Source: Candidatus Fusicatenibacter intestinigallinarum
GTDB lineage: Bacteria > Bacillota > Clostridia > Lachnospirales > Lachnospiraceae
Direction of reading: 5' to 3'
Assembly: GCA_019119555.1 (NCBI GenBank)
Contig: DWWU01000033.1
Coordinates: 18,150-82,149 of the forward strand
Length of the DNA: 64,000 nucleotides
The position numbers and the translations under genes were made by a program. Shown here in pieces: positions 26,101-33,552 of this stretch. Each line of letters begins with the position of its first letter. The first letter of the stretch is position 1. The notes under the pieces are model-generated. The model did not search any database and had not been told where the DNA came from. It was given only the letters and a program-made list of their open reading frames with translations.

Positions 26101-27311
26101 TCCTCCCAAAGCAGAACTTCCTGCTGTTTTTCCAACTCCTGTTTCTGTTCCTCCAGTCGGTCGCAGCATCCGGACAGTTCGTCCTGAAGGAACTTCCGTT
26201 TCTGCTCATGGAGAAAAATCTGACTGTTGGCGTCGTCCGCTCTCCGCTGCCATTCCTTTTCTCTCTGCTGAAGTTCCTGAATTTTCCGACGGGCTTCTGC
26301 CAGTCTTCGGTCCACATCCGCCAGATCCGAATCGAGAATCCCTTCCCGCTCGGCAAGCAGCAGTTTTTCTCTTCCCGCCAGATCAGAAAGACTCCGCTGA
26401 TTTTCCTGAATGGACGCGCCCAGTTCCTGTTTTCTCACTGTCAGCTGCTCCAGCTGTGTTCTTGCTGTGTTTACTTCCCTCCTTCTGTCCAGGTAAGCCT
26501 GAGCCTTCTTTGCCAGCATATACTGATTATAGCGGGTATATTCTGTCCGGATAATTTTTACATCCTCAAAAGCACGTTCCAGAGTTTCCAGGCTTTCCTG
26601 AATCTCATCCATTTTTTCCATGGCGTCAACCATAACGCGCAGATCTTCGTCCGTGAGCGTCTGCAGCGAATCATTCAGAATCTCATAAACCTTGGACGGA
26701 CGGAATTCTTTGGAAAGCTTCGGTGCCCGCACCTTGACCAGCAGACGGATAAACTGCTCATACTGTTCCATCTTACGAAAACCGAACACATACTGATTTA
26801 CCAGCTTCTTGTATTCGCCGGGGCTGTCAGTAAACAGGTTTCCCTCACCCAGCACCTGACGCATATCCCTCTTGTCATAGGGAATCCTGACGCTTCCCGC
26901 CTCCCGGTACAGCAACAGATCATATCCGATTCTTCTGCCGTCCAGGATCAGAAATCCCCAGAAATCCATCGATCTGCCGCGCTTTGCCCTCTGTCCGATT
27001 CCGATGGTGCGGTAGGATTCCTCTCCCTCCATCTTAAATTCAAGAAACAGATAGCCTGTGGATTCCTCCTTTCCCTCTTCCCCGAGAAAATAATATTCCA
27101 TCCTCCGGTCACTGGAGCCAAAAGGATCCAGTCGGCTCGGCGTCCGGTCTCCGTCCAGAATAAACGGTATAAAACTCTGCGTTGTGATGGATTTTCCAGA
27201 GCCGTTCTGACCGCGCAGCAGCAGCCTGCCATTTTCAAACCAGAACTCTTCCTCATCATAAAGCCAGAAATTCACAAAACCAATCCGATTCATCTTCCAC
27301 CGGCTGTTCAT
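23163..27311 (-). CDS. jetC: Wadjet protein JetC (SMC-like ATPase, TIGR02680)
   Basis: A 1382-residue SMC/MukB-like motor. The N-terminal head carries the P-loop LLRGQNGSGKSITTQSFIPF; residues about 260-1130 are long coiled coils rich in Glu, Gln, Arg and Leu with a hinge-like interruption near 620-730 (Gly/Asn-rich, DLAAFVGKDGRFRQGML); the C-terminal head holds the signature NRFSGGEKAMAMYVPLF and Walker B RMIALDEAFAGVDDKN. The length fits type II JetC. It dimerises and, with kleisin JetA and JetB, extrudes DNA to detect small circular DNA. It overlaps jetB by ATGA and has AGGAGGAG upstream. Confidence 0.93.
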   Translation of the reverse strand: MNSRWKMNRIGFVNFWLYDEEEFWFENGRLLLRGQNGSGKSITTQSFIPFILDGDRTPSRLDPFGSSDRRMEYYFLGEEGKEESTGYLFLEFKMEGEESYRTIGIGQRAKRGRSMDFWGFLILDGRRIGYDLLLYREAGSVRIPYDKRDMRQVLGEGNLFTDSPGEYKKLVNQYVFGFRKMEQYEQFIRLLVKVRAPKLSKEFRPSKVYEILNDSLQTLTDEDLRVMVDAMEKMDEIQESLETLERAFEDVKIIRTEYTRYNQYMLAKKAQAYLDRRREVNTARTQLEQLTVRKQELGASIQENQRSLSDLAGREKLLLAEREGILDSDLADVDRRLAEARRKIQELQQREKEWQRRADDANSQIFLHEQKRKFLQDELSGCCDRLEEQKQELEKQQEVLLWEDHGNAVRLLNQEQSAESDRISERLAEYGKQLAECRKVIRLYEEAARLYDEEASRLEELVRKKRELENLQEETMEQVEDCREDWIVSVFEAEKQAVSWHPERTVLLEAEEKVRGYQSFSEAGEIQELLRRDYERQRQKMLDCRMETQHQYDEKAAELRQLTEELEEVKQQEELEPERDDQTQRSREALKAAGIQAVPFYKTIEFSPQMEESDCARLEAQLQRMGLLDALVAAREDLPRIQKECPEFLDSLILAEQKDGVPFSGLTVNEELPDEIKEEVLRILNNIGEATEGSGGLWDGSDTDGGNNEAEAAGNNHPDLAAFVGKDGRFRQGMLAGRAEKTGEAEFVGQLARQRKKEREIRRLQELIAEAETALEKHKEMLEELDEAVDRLEQEYCGLPDFSRLNQALESLQKCSVELEIAEQSVESQDKKEREALERRDICYQQMLRQCRPFPYGRTGEEYEAAADALEEYVKIWQRCRELLAQLERNRESIADREDRIDREEQNLDRALTEKQRCTVEKDACGIQIRQYEEYLNRPEIREQAARLEQMNRELESIREKCESLRIETAKLTDRVELLEKEEPERKEILVRMIGEESFLRRCFEEELSLKLLMNRESDTLEACAEKATGFLRDSDKNREASELLQSLYLVFQRHNGSLASYGTSLEECFGDAPGEEESAVRTAANILRKRVRVVSVWNGKKVYLEEFYQILKNTIDETRLLIQEKDRELFEDILSQTISQQLTDRIAESRKWVEDMSRLMREMDTSMGLSFSLEWKPKKAENDEELDVADLEQILLRDRELLTVEDIEKAASHFRSKIRTEKMMLQENGGMINYMDLVRDAMDYRGWFAFQMYYRRGEEPRKPLTNAAFNRFSGGEKAMAMYVPLFAAVNAQYKKAERNDHPRMIALDEAFAGVDDKNISSMFELVHKLDFDYIMNSQALWGCYDTVDGLRIAELQRPMNSQIVTVIRYTWNGHERILDEQ

Positions 27312-28444
27312 TTGCTCTCTCCTCCTGTGTAGTCTTTTGGATAATATCCTTTCAGCTTTCCAACTGCCGGCAGCAAAATCACATGTTCATCTTCCAGCCT
27401 CAGCAGCATCCAGTCTTTCATGTACTGCAGAATCCGTTCCAGGAGCTTCTCCTCATCCATTTCCCGGTATTCCTTGCTCCACGCACTGTTCCATCTGTCC
27501 CGGAGATTCCGGATCAGCTGGAAGAATTCTTCCTTCCGCATCTCCAGGCAGCCGTCTTCTCTCTGCTCCAGCTCCCCGCTTTGCACCATGTCCTGCAGCC
27601 GCGCGCAAACCAGGAGTACCGCCTCCGGCAGCATCGCGTCTCTGGGATGCACCGTCCCGAACACCTCGCTGTCCTCAAGCATCCAGAATGCCGCGTTTCT
27701 GTGAATATCCAGTCTTCCTCCCAGATGCTCGCCGAGATATTTTCCCACCCACTGCCGCTGATTTTTGAGATAATAAGCGTCGGGATCATCGGAACTCTGC
27801 CAGTAAAGAGCCGGACAGGCGGCAAGCTGCCGGTATACCCGGTTGATTCTTCTGCTTCCCCGGTCTTCGGACAACTCCTCAAATTCTGCTTTTTCAAAAT
27901 CCTGCCAGGATTCATACGCCGAGATATCCCTGCCGAGACTGACTGCAAAATAACGGGAATACCCTGTATTTTCATAAAGAACCTCCCGTCCCCTCTCCTG
28001 TCCGAACGCCTCGCTGCTTCCTTCATGAACCCGGAGGATCTGCAGCTTCTCCAGATACTGCATTACACGTACCAGAGATTTTCTCTGGGTAAAGGAAGTC
28101 CAGTCGATCGGAAGATCTCCCTTCAGTACAGTTTCCACATAATCGATCAATTCTGACAGAAGAAACCGCTCCTGCTCTTCCCTGTCCTCCAGGAACATCA
28201 GAACAGCGCACAAAATACAATAATCCTGAATTTCCGTAAATTCCTGAATCCCCATAAAACTTTCTGCATGCGCCGGGATTTTTTCCAGCTTGATCAGATG
28301 TTCTGTATGGATCAGCTTCCATCCCAACTGTTCGCGGATAAATTTCTGAAATTTCGGGACATCCCGCTTTACTCTGTAATATTTCTCCCTGTCGCTGTCC
28401 CTGCTGATCCAAAATTCTTCCAAAAGTGTTCTTATTTCATCCAT
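27308..28444 (-). CDS. jetB: Wadjet protein JetB (TIGR02678/DUF2398)
   Basis: A 378-residue protein. RVKRDVPKFQKFIREQLGWK near the N-terminus and the RINRVYRQLAACPALYWQ / HRNAAFWMLEDSEVF segments fit TIGR02678 (DUF2398), the KITE-like winged-helix subunit that binds the JetA kleisin in type II Wadjet. The protein has no catalytic motif of its own. It follows jetA by 5 bp and overlaps jetC by 4 bp, showing a tightly coupled operon. The ribosome site (AAAGAG) is weak, suggesting translation coupled to jetA. Confidence 0.87.
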   Translation of the reverse strand: MDEIRTLLEEFWISRDSDREKYYRVKRDVPKFQKFIREQLGWKLIHTEHLIKLEKIPAHAESFMGIQEFTEIQDYCILCAVLMFLEDREEQERFLLSELIDYVETVLKGDLPIDWTSFTQRKSLVRVMQYLEKLQILRVHEGSSEAFGQERGREVLYENTGYSRYFAVSLGRDISAYESWQDFEKAEFEELSEDRGSRRINRVYRQLAACPALYWQSSDDPDAYYLKNQRQWVGKYLGEHLGGRLDIHRNAAFWMLEDSEVFGTVHPRDAMLPEAVLLVCARLQDMVQSGELEQREDGCLEMRKEEFFQLIRNLRDRWNSAWSKEYREMDEEKLLERILQYMKDWMLLRLEDEHVILLPAVGKLKGYYPKDYTGGESK

Positions 28445-28449
28445 ACTCT

Positions 28450-29919
28450 TTATCGAAACTCCATCACATAAGCAGGCATCGTGAGGTCTCCATCCTCACA
28501 GTGAAGCACACAGTTCCCCTCTCCGCGGATCAGCCGGTACTCCTGCCCGTACTCTGTTCTCCCTTTGTGTTCGGAATTCATATTTGCCTGAGCAATCCAC
28601 TGCAGAAAAATATTTCTCGTACTTTCCGTCACAGTATCTGTAATCTCCTCAAATACAATTTTCCTGTCTTTGATATACCTCAGCACAATCTCCTTCTGCT
28701 GTGAGACAAGTCTGAGATACCGCTCTCTCTGTATCATCTTCTCCATCGTCCGGTCCGTAAATCCCGTCCGATCCTTTTTCTCCCGATAGTTTCTGGTGTG
28801 GGGCTTCAGCAGAAATTCCGCCGGTTCTTCCCGGTACACGCTTTCATTGATTGCATCCGATTCCCTGGGCGCGTTCGTCCTGAAGTGCCGGATCTGCTGA
28901 ATTCCGAATACATGGGCCGACAGCCGATGCGCCTCCTCCAGGTTTTCACACTTCAAAAAAAGCGACAGAAATTTCCGATAATCCTCTTTCCTGCTGATTC
29001 CCCAGTTCTGCATCTGAACAATCAGGGCAGCGTTCTGAATAATGCTCCGGATTACTTCGTTGGTAATACGAAGCACTCTTTTCGCCTCGCACTCCTGCTG
29101 CTCCGAATCCAGAAACCATCGAAGCAGGGAATTCCATTTTCCAACCACATTTTCCCTGACGCTCGCCTCCACATCTTCCCGGAACTCCGGAACTGCATGA
29201 GGAATCTCCAGCTCACTCTGTACCACGCGCTCCAGAAGCATCGTCTCCATCCGTTCCCGCGACTTTTTCAGCAGCAATTCAATTCGTCTGGCGTGGTGCT
29301 GCAGTTCCTGAACAAATTCATTCAGATAACGGATAAATTTATCCTTATGGAGTACAAACTCCACCGACTTCATCAGACGGGCCGCCTTTCCGGAATAAAA
29401 ATCCCTCAGATAATCCTGATAGTTCTGGTTCAGCCGCTTGAAATCCTCCTGAAGCATATGCCACCATTCGTTCACTTCTTTCAGCCCGGCATGCTCCATC
29501 CGTTCCGTATCCTCCAGGCTTTTCTCCATCCGTACAAAAAAGTTGGTGGAAAGACTTCCCGATTCCAAAAAAATGTTCTCCAGCCGGATCGTCAGACGTT
29601 CAATCTCCACCGCATACTCGGACATTGTATATCGGTATTGTTTATTCTTATAGTCGGCAATGGTATACACGCGACCGGGATCCTGAATCGGCGTGAGATT
29701 TTTCCATTTCACCAGAGCCTCCAGATCAAGATCCAGCTGCTGTACCGTATAATCTTCAAATTCCTCTTCATTTTTCAGGAGTTCATAAATATCTTCCCGA
29801 TAAAGCTGAAAGTGCATCTTTTCATATTCCCGATAAAAACACCTCATAATTTTTCGATAAACCGGGGCATTTGGGACGGAAAGATAAGAAGTCTCATTGA
29901 TCGCATCCAGTCTCTGCAT
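28450..29919 (-). CDS. jetA: Wadjet protein JetA (TIGR02677/DUF2397, kleisin-like)
   Basis: A 489-residue protein that begins with a winged-helix region (VYRKIMRCFYREYEKMHFQL, then a YTVQQLDLDLEALVKWKNL helix pair) and continues with long helices (about 100-290) typical of the kleisin subunit of type II Wadjet, which bridges the JetC heads. First gene of the operon; its ATG follows AGAGAGG. I see no clear sigma-A promoter between it and MPR copy 5, so the operon promoter may lie in or beyond that repeat. The next - strand gene upstream is the truncated ABC exporter. Confidence 0.87.
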   Translation of the reverse strand: MQRLDAINETSYLSVPNAPVYRKIMRCFYREYEKMHFQLYREDIYELLKNEEEFEDYTVQQLDLDLEALVKWKNLTPIQDPGRVYTIADYKNKQYRYTMSEYAVEIERLTIRLENIFLESGSLSTNFFVRMEKSLEDTERMEHAGLKEVNEWWHMLQEDFKRLNQNYQDYLRDFYSGKAARLMKSVEFVLHKDKFIRYLNEFVQELQHHARRIELLLKKSRERMETMLLERVVQSELEIPHAVPEFREDVEASVRENVVGKWNSLLRWFLDSEQQECEAKRVLRITNEVIRSIIQNAALIVQMQNWGISRKEDYRKFLSLFLKCENLEEAHRLSAHVFGIQQIRHFRTNAPRESDAINESVYREEPAEFLLKPHTRNYREKKDRTGFTDRTMEKMIQRERYLRLVSQQKEIVLRYIKDRKIVFEEITDTVTESTRNIFLQWIAQANMNSEHKGRTEYGQEYRLIRGEGNCVLHCEDGDLTMPAYVMEFR

Positions 29920-29955
29920 CTGCTACCTCTCTTCTGCAAATATTCCTCAAACTAT

Positions 29956-30137
29956 GTGATTCAGTCAGCTGAACTGTTCCCTCGTCCGGACATTAAAGAG
30001 TTCCGCTCGCGGAACTCTCGCGCCGAGCGCGGTCGCTTTAGCGACAGATTTCTGCTTCGCGATGGGCCGGATGCCCTTAGGCGTCATGTGTTCATACGGT
30101 CTGTGCAGCGAATGCACAGACCTGACTGTACTGTAAC
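29956..30137 (-). repeat. MPR repeat, copy 5 (- orientation) with an inserted extra hairpin block
   Basis: On the - strand it carries GTTACAGTACAGTCAGG, hairpin 1 (GGTCTGTGCA type), linker and the left arm of hairpin 2 (GGGCATCCGGCCCATCGCG), but about 55 bp are inserted in hairpin 2, holding GTCGC-tttA-GCGAC and GAGTTCC..GGAACTC stems, before the remaining GTCCGG arm and the end palindrome GAACAGTTCAGCTGACTG. It lies immediately upstream of jetA. Confidence 0.82.
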
Positions 30138-30215
30138 ATCAAGTATACAATAAGATGGAATATTTATCCATCCTCAGAGCAAAGTATAACAGTAATTTTT
30201 AATCGCAGCTTATAC

Positions 30216-30252
30216 AAATCAGCGGCCACACGTTTTGCGTGGCCGCTGATTT
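30216..30252. terminator. Strong symmetrical hairpin after the truncated ABC exporter
   Basis: AAATCAGCGGCCAC and GTGGCCGCTGATTT are perfect 14-bp arms around a 9-base loop. The A and T at the base allow action in both directions. It lies 50 bp past the ABC gene stop. Confidence 0.7.
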
Positions 30253-30303
30253 ATGCCGTAACCGTTCGGCAGAACACTCAGGTTCCGAATCCTGCATACT
30301 GCG

Positions 30304-31641
30304 TCATATACAATTCATAATAGCTTCCTCATTGGAATACTTCAGGTTATTGCGGACAGTATCGGAGAACAATACCGTGTCCTGAAGTACGATCGCAGCC
30401 TTTTTCCGCAGGCTGCTCCGTGACGCCCCGGCGATGTTCTGTCCGCCGATGCGGATTTCCCCGCTGTCCACATCGTAAAACCGCATCAGAAGATTTACCA
30501 CTGTCGTCTTACCGCTTCCGGTGGCTCCCACCAGTGCAACCCGCTTTCCGGACGGAACCGTCAGGCTGAAATCGCGAATCACCGGATGCTCCGGAACGTA
30601 GGAGAAACTGATATCCTTAAATTCCACCGCCATATCCTCGTTTTCCGTCATCTCCTCTCCGCTCATGTCCTCGCTGGCCTCGTCCAGAACGTCAAAAACT
30701 CTCTCTGCGCCGGCGATCGCAGTCTGAAGCTGTCCGTAAATCTGCGCCAGTTCATTGATCGGGCGGCTGAATTGTTTCGCATAGACAATAAATGCGGAAA
30801 TCACACCAACAGAGATCATTCCGTTCACCGCAAAATATCCGCCGAAAGCGGCAATAATCACAAATCCGATATTTCCGATGCAGTTCATAATCGGCCCCAT
30901 GACGCCGCTGAACGCATCGGTCCGGATTCCGGCTTTGGTCAGATCATCTGCCGTCGTACAGAAATCCTGAATGATCGCACTCTGATGATTGTAGGCCACA
31001 ACCGTGCGGTAACCGGAAATCATTTCCTCCACTGTGCCGTTCAGTTTCCCAAGAAGCATCTGTCTGCGTCTGGAAAACTTGCGCACTTTTCCCGAGAGAA
31101 GCTTCGTCGCCAGCAGGGTCAGAAGAACCGTGGCACAGCTCAGCAGAGCCAGCTGCCAGCAATAGAACAGCATCACAGCCACAGTGCCGATGATCGTCAG
31201 AATCCCTGAAAACATAGACGGCAGAGACTGGGAAACCGTCGTGGAAATATTTTCAATATCATTGGTCATACGGCTCATGACGTCCCCGTGGGAATGGGTG
31301 TCCAGGTAACGGATCGGAAGATCCATCATCTTGCCGAACAGCTCCTCCCGCATTCTTCTGACAATTCTCTGACTGATGCGTGCGCTGAGGAGCCCCTGCA
31401 GAAACTGGCTGGCGCTGTAAATCAGATACACCGACAGCATCAGGATCAGCGTGAACGAGAGGATTCCTCCGTCGCTCCCGGCGATAATATCAATTGCTTT
31501 GCTCTGGAGGCTCGGCGCATAGATTCCGCACAACGTACCAAGTACAACCACCGCCAGCATCCATGCAACCAGAACCTTTTCTTTTGCAAAGTAAGTCAGC
31601 ACTCTGCGCAGCGTGCCTCCGACCTTCTGATATACTTCCAC
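30304..31641 (-). pseudogene. Truncated ABC exporter (membrane domain plus half an ATPase domain)
   Basis: The 445-residue frame starts with a six-segment type 1 exporter membrane domain (about 20-310), then an ATPase domain with Walker A LVGATGSGKTTVVNLLMRFY and Q-loop IVLQDTVLFSDTV, and stops at residue 445 after KYSNEEAIMNCI. The signature LSGGQ, Walker B and switch regions, roughly 130 residues, are missing, so it cannot hydrolyse ATP alone. The GTG start follows AAGGAG. Intact relatives are about 570-600 residues and usually come as MarR-ABC-ABC operons; the MarR gene is upstream but the second ABC gene is absent. A deletion joining this gene to the Wadjet side is the simplest reading. 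Confidence 0.87.
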
Positions 31642-31702
31642 ATAACACTCCTTTCTTTCCGGTCATCCTGCCGCCATCGGAACGGTTATCTCGTTTTTTC
31701 TT

Positions 31703-31835
31703 GTTACAGTTCAACCAGGTCTGTGCATTCACTGCACAGACCGTAGGAAAACGCAGAGCCTGTAGGCATCCGGCCCATCGCGAAGCGATTTTCAATGGAC
31801 GGATGCCGTAACAGTTCAGCGGGCTGAACTGTTAC
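31703..31835 (+). repeat. MPR repeat, copy 6 (+ orientation, complete reference copy)
   Basis: Complete 133-bp copy. Left end GTTACAGTTCAACC; hairpin 1 at 31718-31742 (GGTCTGTGCA / TGCACAGACC); linker GTAGGAAAACGCAGAGCCTG; hairpin 2 at 31765-31807 (GGCATCCGGCC / GGACGGATGCC with inner ATCGCGAAGCGAT); end palindrome at 31808-31835 (GTAACAGTTCAGC / GCTGAACTGTTAC). The left end and the right arm form inverted terminal repeats of 14 bp with two differences here. The MarR stop codon TAA lies in the final GTTAC. Confidence 0.93.
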
Positions 31836-32347
31836 CTTTTCTTTTCGCTTCTCTTTCTGTCTTTCTTTTCCACAGTCTCCCCGTAGCGCTTTTTCCAGTC
31901 CCGGCAGACTTTTTCCAGAAGCCCGAGAAGCTGGTCTTTCTCCTGCTCCGAAAGACAGGAAAACATCTGCGTATGGCGCTCCTGTCTGAAAGCCAGCGCC
32001 TCCATTGCCTGCTCTCTTCCTTTTTCCGTAAGCGACACGTCCGTAGTTCTGCGGTCCTCACTGCTGGCTTCACGGGCGATCAGCCCGGCATGCTCCAGCT
32101 TTGCGAGAACCTCGCTGGCTGATCCCGGCTGAATCCCCAGACGTTCTGTGAGAACCCGCTGTGTGATTTTCCCTGTTTCCAGCAGTACAATCAGAATTCT
32201 TTTCTGGCTTCCCTTTCCCTCGTACAAGGATCGCATGATATGATTAATATCGCGGAAATTGATAATCAGGCGGCCGTTCTGATCGGATCCCTCATACTGA
32301 ACCCGGCGCAGATTCCGCTGCACCTCTCTGCTGGCGTCTTCTTTCAT
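31832..32347 (-). CDS. MarR family transcriptional regulator
   Basis: A 171-residue winged-helix regulator. The DNA-binding part is KITQRVLTERLGIQPGSASEVLAKLEHAGLI followed by the wing SSEDRRTTDVSLTEKGREQ, the classical MarR pattern; long helices at both ends make the dimer interface. The ATG at 32347 follows AAGGGGAG, and a strong promoter lies just upstream. It precedes the truncated ABC exporter, whose original expression it probably controlled. The Lys/Arg-rich tail (RKRSEKKR) ends where the MPR repeat supplies the stop codon. Confidence 0.9.
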   Translation of the reverse strand: MKEDASREVQRNLRRVQYEGSDQNGRLIINFRDINHIMRSLYEGKGSQKRILIVLLETGKITQRVLTERLGIQPGSASEVLAKLEHAGLIAREASSEDRRTTDVSLTEKGREQAMEALAFRQERHTQMFSCLSEQEKDQLLGLLEKVCRDWKKRYGETVEKKDRKRSEKKR

Positions 32348-32372
32348 GATAACTCCCCTTTCCCATTTCGTT

Positions 32373-32412
32373 AGGTACCTTGATATTATCACAGTTGCTT
32401 TCTCCATGTCAA
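32373..32412 (-). promoter_or_regulatory. Promoter and likely operator of the MarR gene
   Basis: On the - strand TTGACA (32407-32412), an 18-bp spacer and TAATAT (32383-32388). A palindrome AGGTACCT (32373-32380) lies at the start point, and CTTGA..TCAAG arms flank the spacer. The same GGTACCT word occurs in front of the opposite MarR-like gene. Confidence 0.7.
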
Positions 32413-32520
32413 GTATCCTGTATTTTGCAATTGCCAGATGCTCACAGGTACTGTGTTTTCATACAGGAAACAGTTGCGTCCGCTACTATTTTCGTGCTGT
32501 ACTATAACACTGTTGGCAGG

Positions 32521-32541
32521 CAGGATACCTTCCGGTACCTG
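32521..32541 (+). promoter_or_regulatory. Candidate operator of the second MarR-like gene
   Basis: CAGGATACC and GGTACCTG form an inverted repeat around CTTCC-like centre, about 60 bp upstream of the start at 32598 and shortly after a TATAAC-like -10 (about 32512). Confidence 0.45.
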
Positions 32542-32597
32542 TCAGACTCAGTTTTCTCGCTGTCAGCGAAATACCACGAAAGCAGGTGATCGACGTT

Positions 32598-32975
32598 ATG
32601 ACTGGAAATTTCCCGGAACTGGGACGCTGCATTTCCATCCTGGACCAGCTGATGAAAATGTATTACGACCACGGGCTGGCTGATTTTGAGATTGGCTGGG
32701 GGCAGCAGTTCTATGTGGAATACATCAGCGACCATCCCGGCGCATCCGCGCAGGAGATGGTGGAATACATCCGGGTCGACAAAGCAACGCTGACAAAAAA
32801 CATCAAAAAGCTGGCGGAAATCGGATATATCGAAATCGTCGGCGACAAAAAAGACAAACGTGTCAAACATCTCTATCTCACCGCAAAATATCAACCAGAA
32901 AGTATGGCACAGAATGGAGGAACCCCATGGAAAAGAATGAAAGCAAACAATTCACACCACAAAAGAGAACTCTGA
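32598..32975 (+). pseudogene. MarR-type regulator with a lost C-terminal helix (likely inactive)
   Basis: The frame encodes 125 residues. Residues 1-95 are a good MarR core: CISILDQLMKMYYDHGLADF, then YISDHPGASAQEMVEYIRVD, KATLTKNIKKLAEIGYIEIV and the wing DKKDKRVKHLYLT. After LYLTA the text changes abruptly to KYQPESMAQNGGTPWKRMKA, which is not MarR-like. In another frame the same DNA reads INQKVWHRMEE, the kind of sequence expected in the last MarR helix, so a deletion with frameshift is likely. It overlaps the start of the MFS remnant by 49 bp. ATG 32598 with AGGTG upstream was chosen; a GTG at 32586 is possible. Confidence 0.7.
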
Positions 32976-33472
32976 TTTTTCTCTGTCTGGTTGTCTCTGG
33001 CATCGCCTCGTCGACGCTGTCCACTGCCATGACCACAGCCCTGCCGAACCTGGTGGAATCCTTTGGCGTCAGCGCAGGTCTGATGATCGACGCCTTCGAC
33101 TGGAAATCGATCTTTTACCTGGTGCTTGTGATTATGTCCCTCTCCTTTGTGATCTCATGTTTTGTCTTTGAGGATGTTCTGGAGCTGCAGGACAAGAAAT
33201 TTGACGTTCTCTCCTTTGTCGAGAGTATTTTCGCCTTCGGGGGCATCACTCTCGGAATCGGAAATATCAGCAGTTTCGGGCTGATCAGCTTCCAGGCAGG
33301 TCTGCCTCTGGCTGTGGACATCGTGGTCTGCGTCCTGTTCGTTATCCGCCAGTGCGGGCTGGTGACGCTTCCCGGCTCGCTTGCAACAGCAGTTGTCAGC
33401 CCGTTTGCCGGAAAGCTCTATGATAATCATCCAGGTCTGTGTATTCACTGCACAGACCGCAGGAAAGCATAG
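32927..33472 (+). pseudogene. Remnant of an MFS (DHA2/EmrB-QacA type) drug efflux gene with internal deletions
   Basis: The 181-residue frame begins like a DHA2 pump (LIFLCLVVSGIASSTLSTAM, then TALPNLVESFGVS) but jumps at residue 51 to LMIDAFDWKSIFYLVLVIM, which belongs about a hundred residues later in the family, continues FEDVLELQDKKFDVLSFVES, and jumps again near 145 to GLVTLPGSLATAVVSPFAGK. It then enters MPR copy 7 and ends with repeat-encoded residues (PGLCIHCTDRRKA). Normal members have about 450-480 residues. The deletions keep the frame, which is unusual for a decaying gene. SD TGGAGG precedes the ATG. Confidence 0.85.
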
Positions 33473-33552
33473 CGCCTGCGGGCATCCGGCCCCAGCGCGA
33501 AGGAATCTTTCATGGCCGGATGCGGTGACGGTTCAGCTGGCTGAGCTGTCAC
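33431..33552 (+). repeat. MPR repeat, copy 7 (+ orientation), at the joint of the MFS remnant and a GH43 gene
   Basis: CCAGGTCTGTG..CACAGACC hairpin 1, linker GCAGGAAAGCATAGCGCCTG, hairpin 2 GGCATCCGGCCCC..ATGGCCGGATGC (inner stem partly lost), and end palindrome GTGACGGTTCAGC / GCTGAGCTGTCAC. It interrupts the MFS frame on the left and overlaps the GH43 coding end on the right. Confidence 0.87.

Noticed and set aside
26097..27332. Long + strand frame inside jetC
   Set aside because: Antisense to JetC, whose P-loop and coiled-coil are unmistakable.
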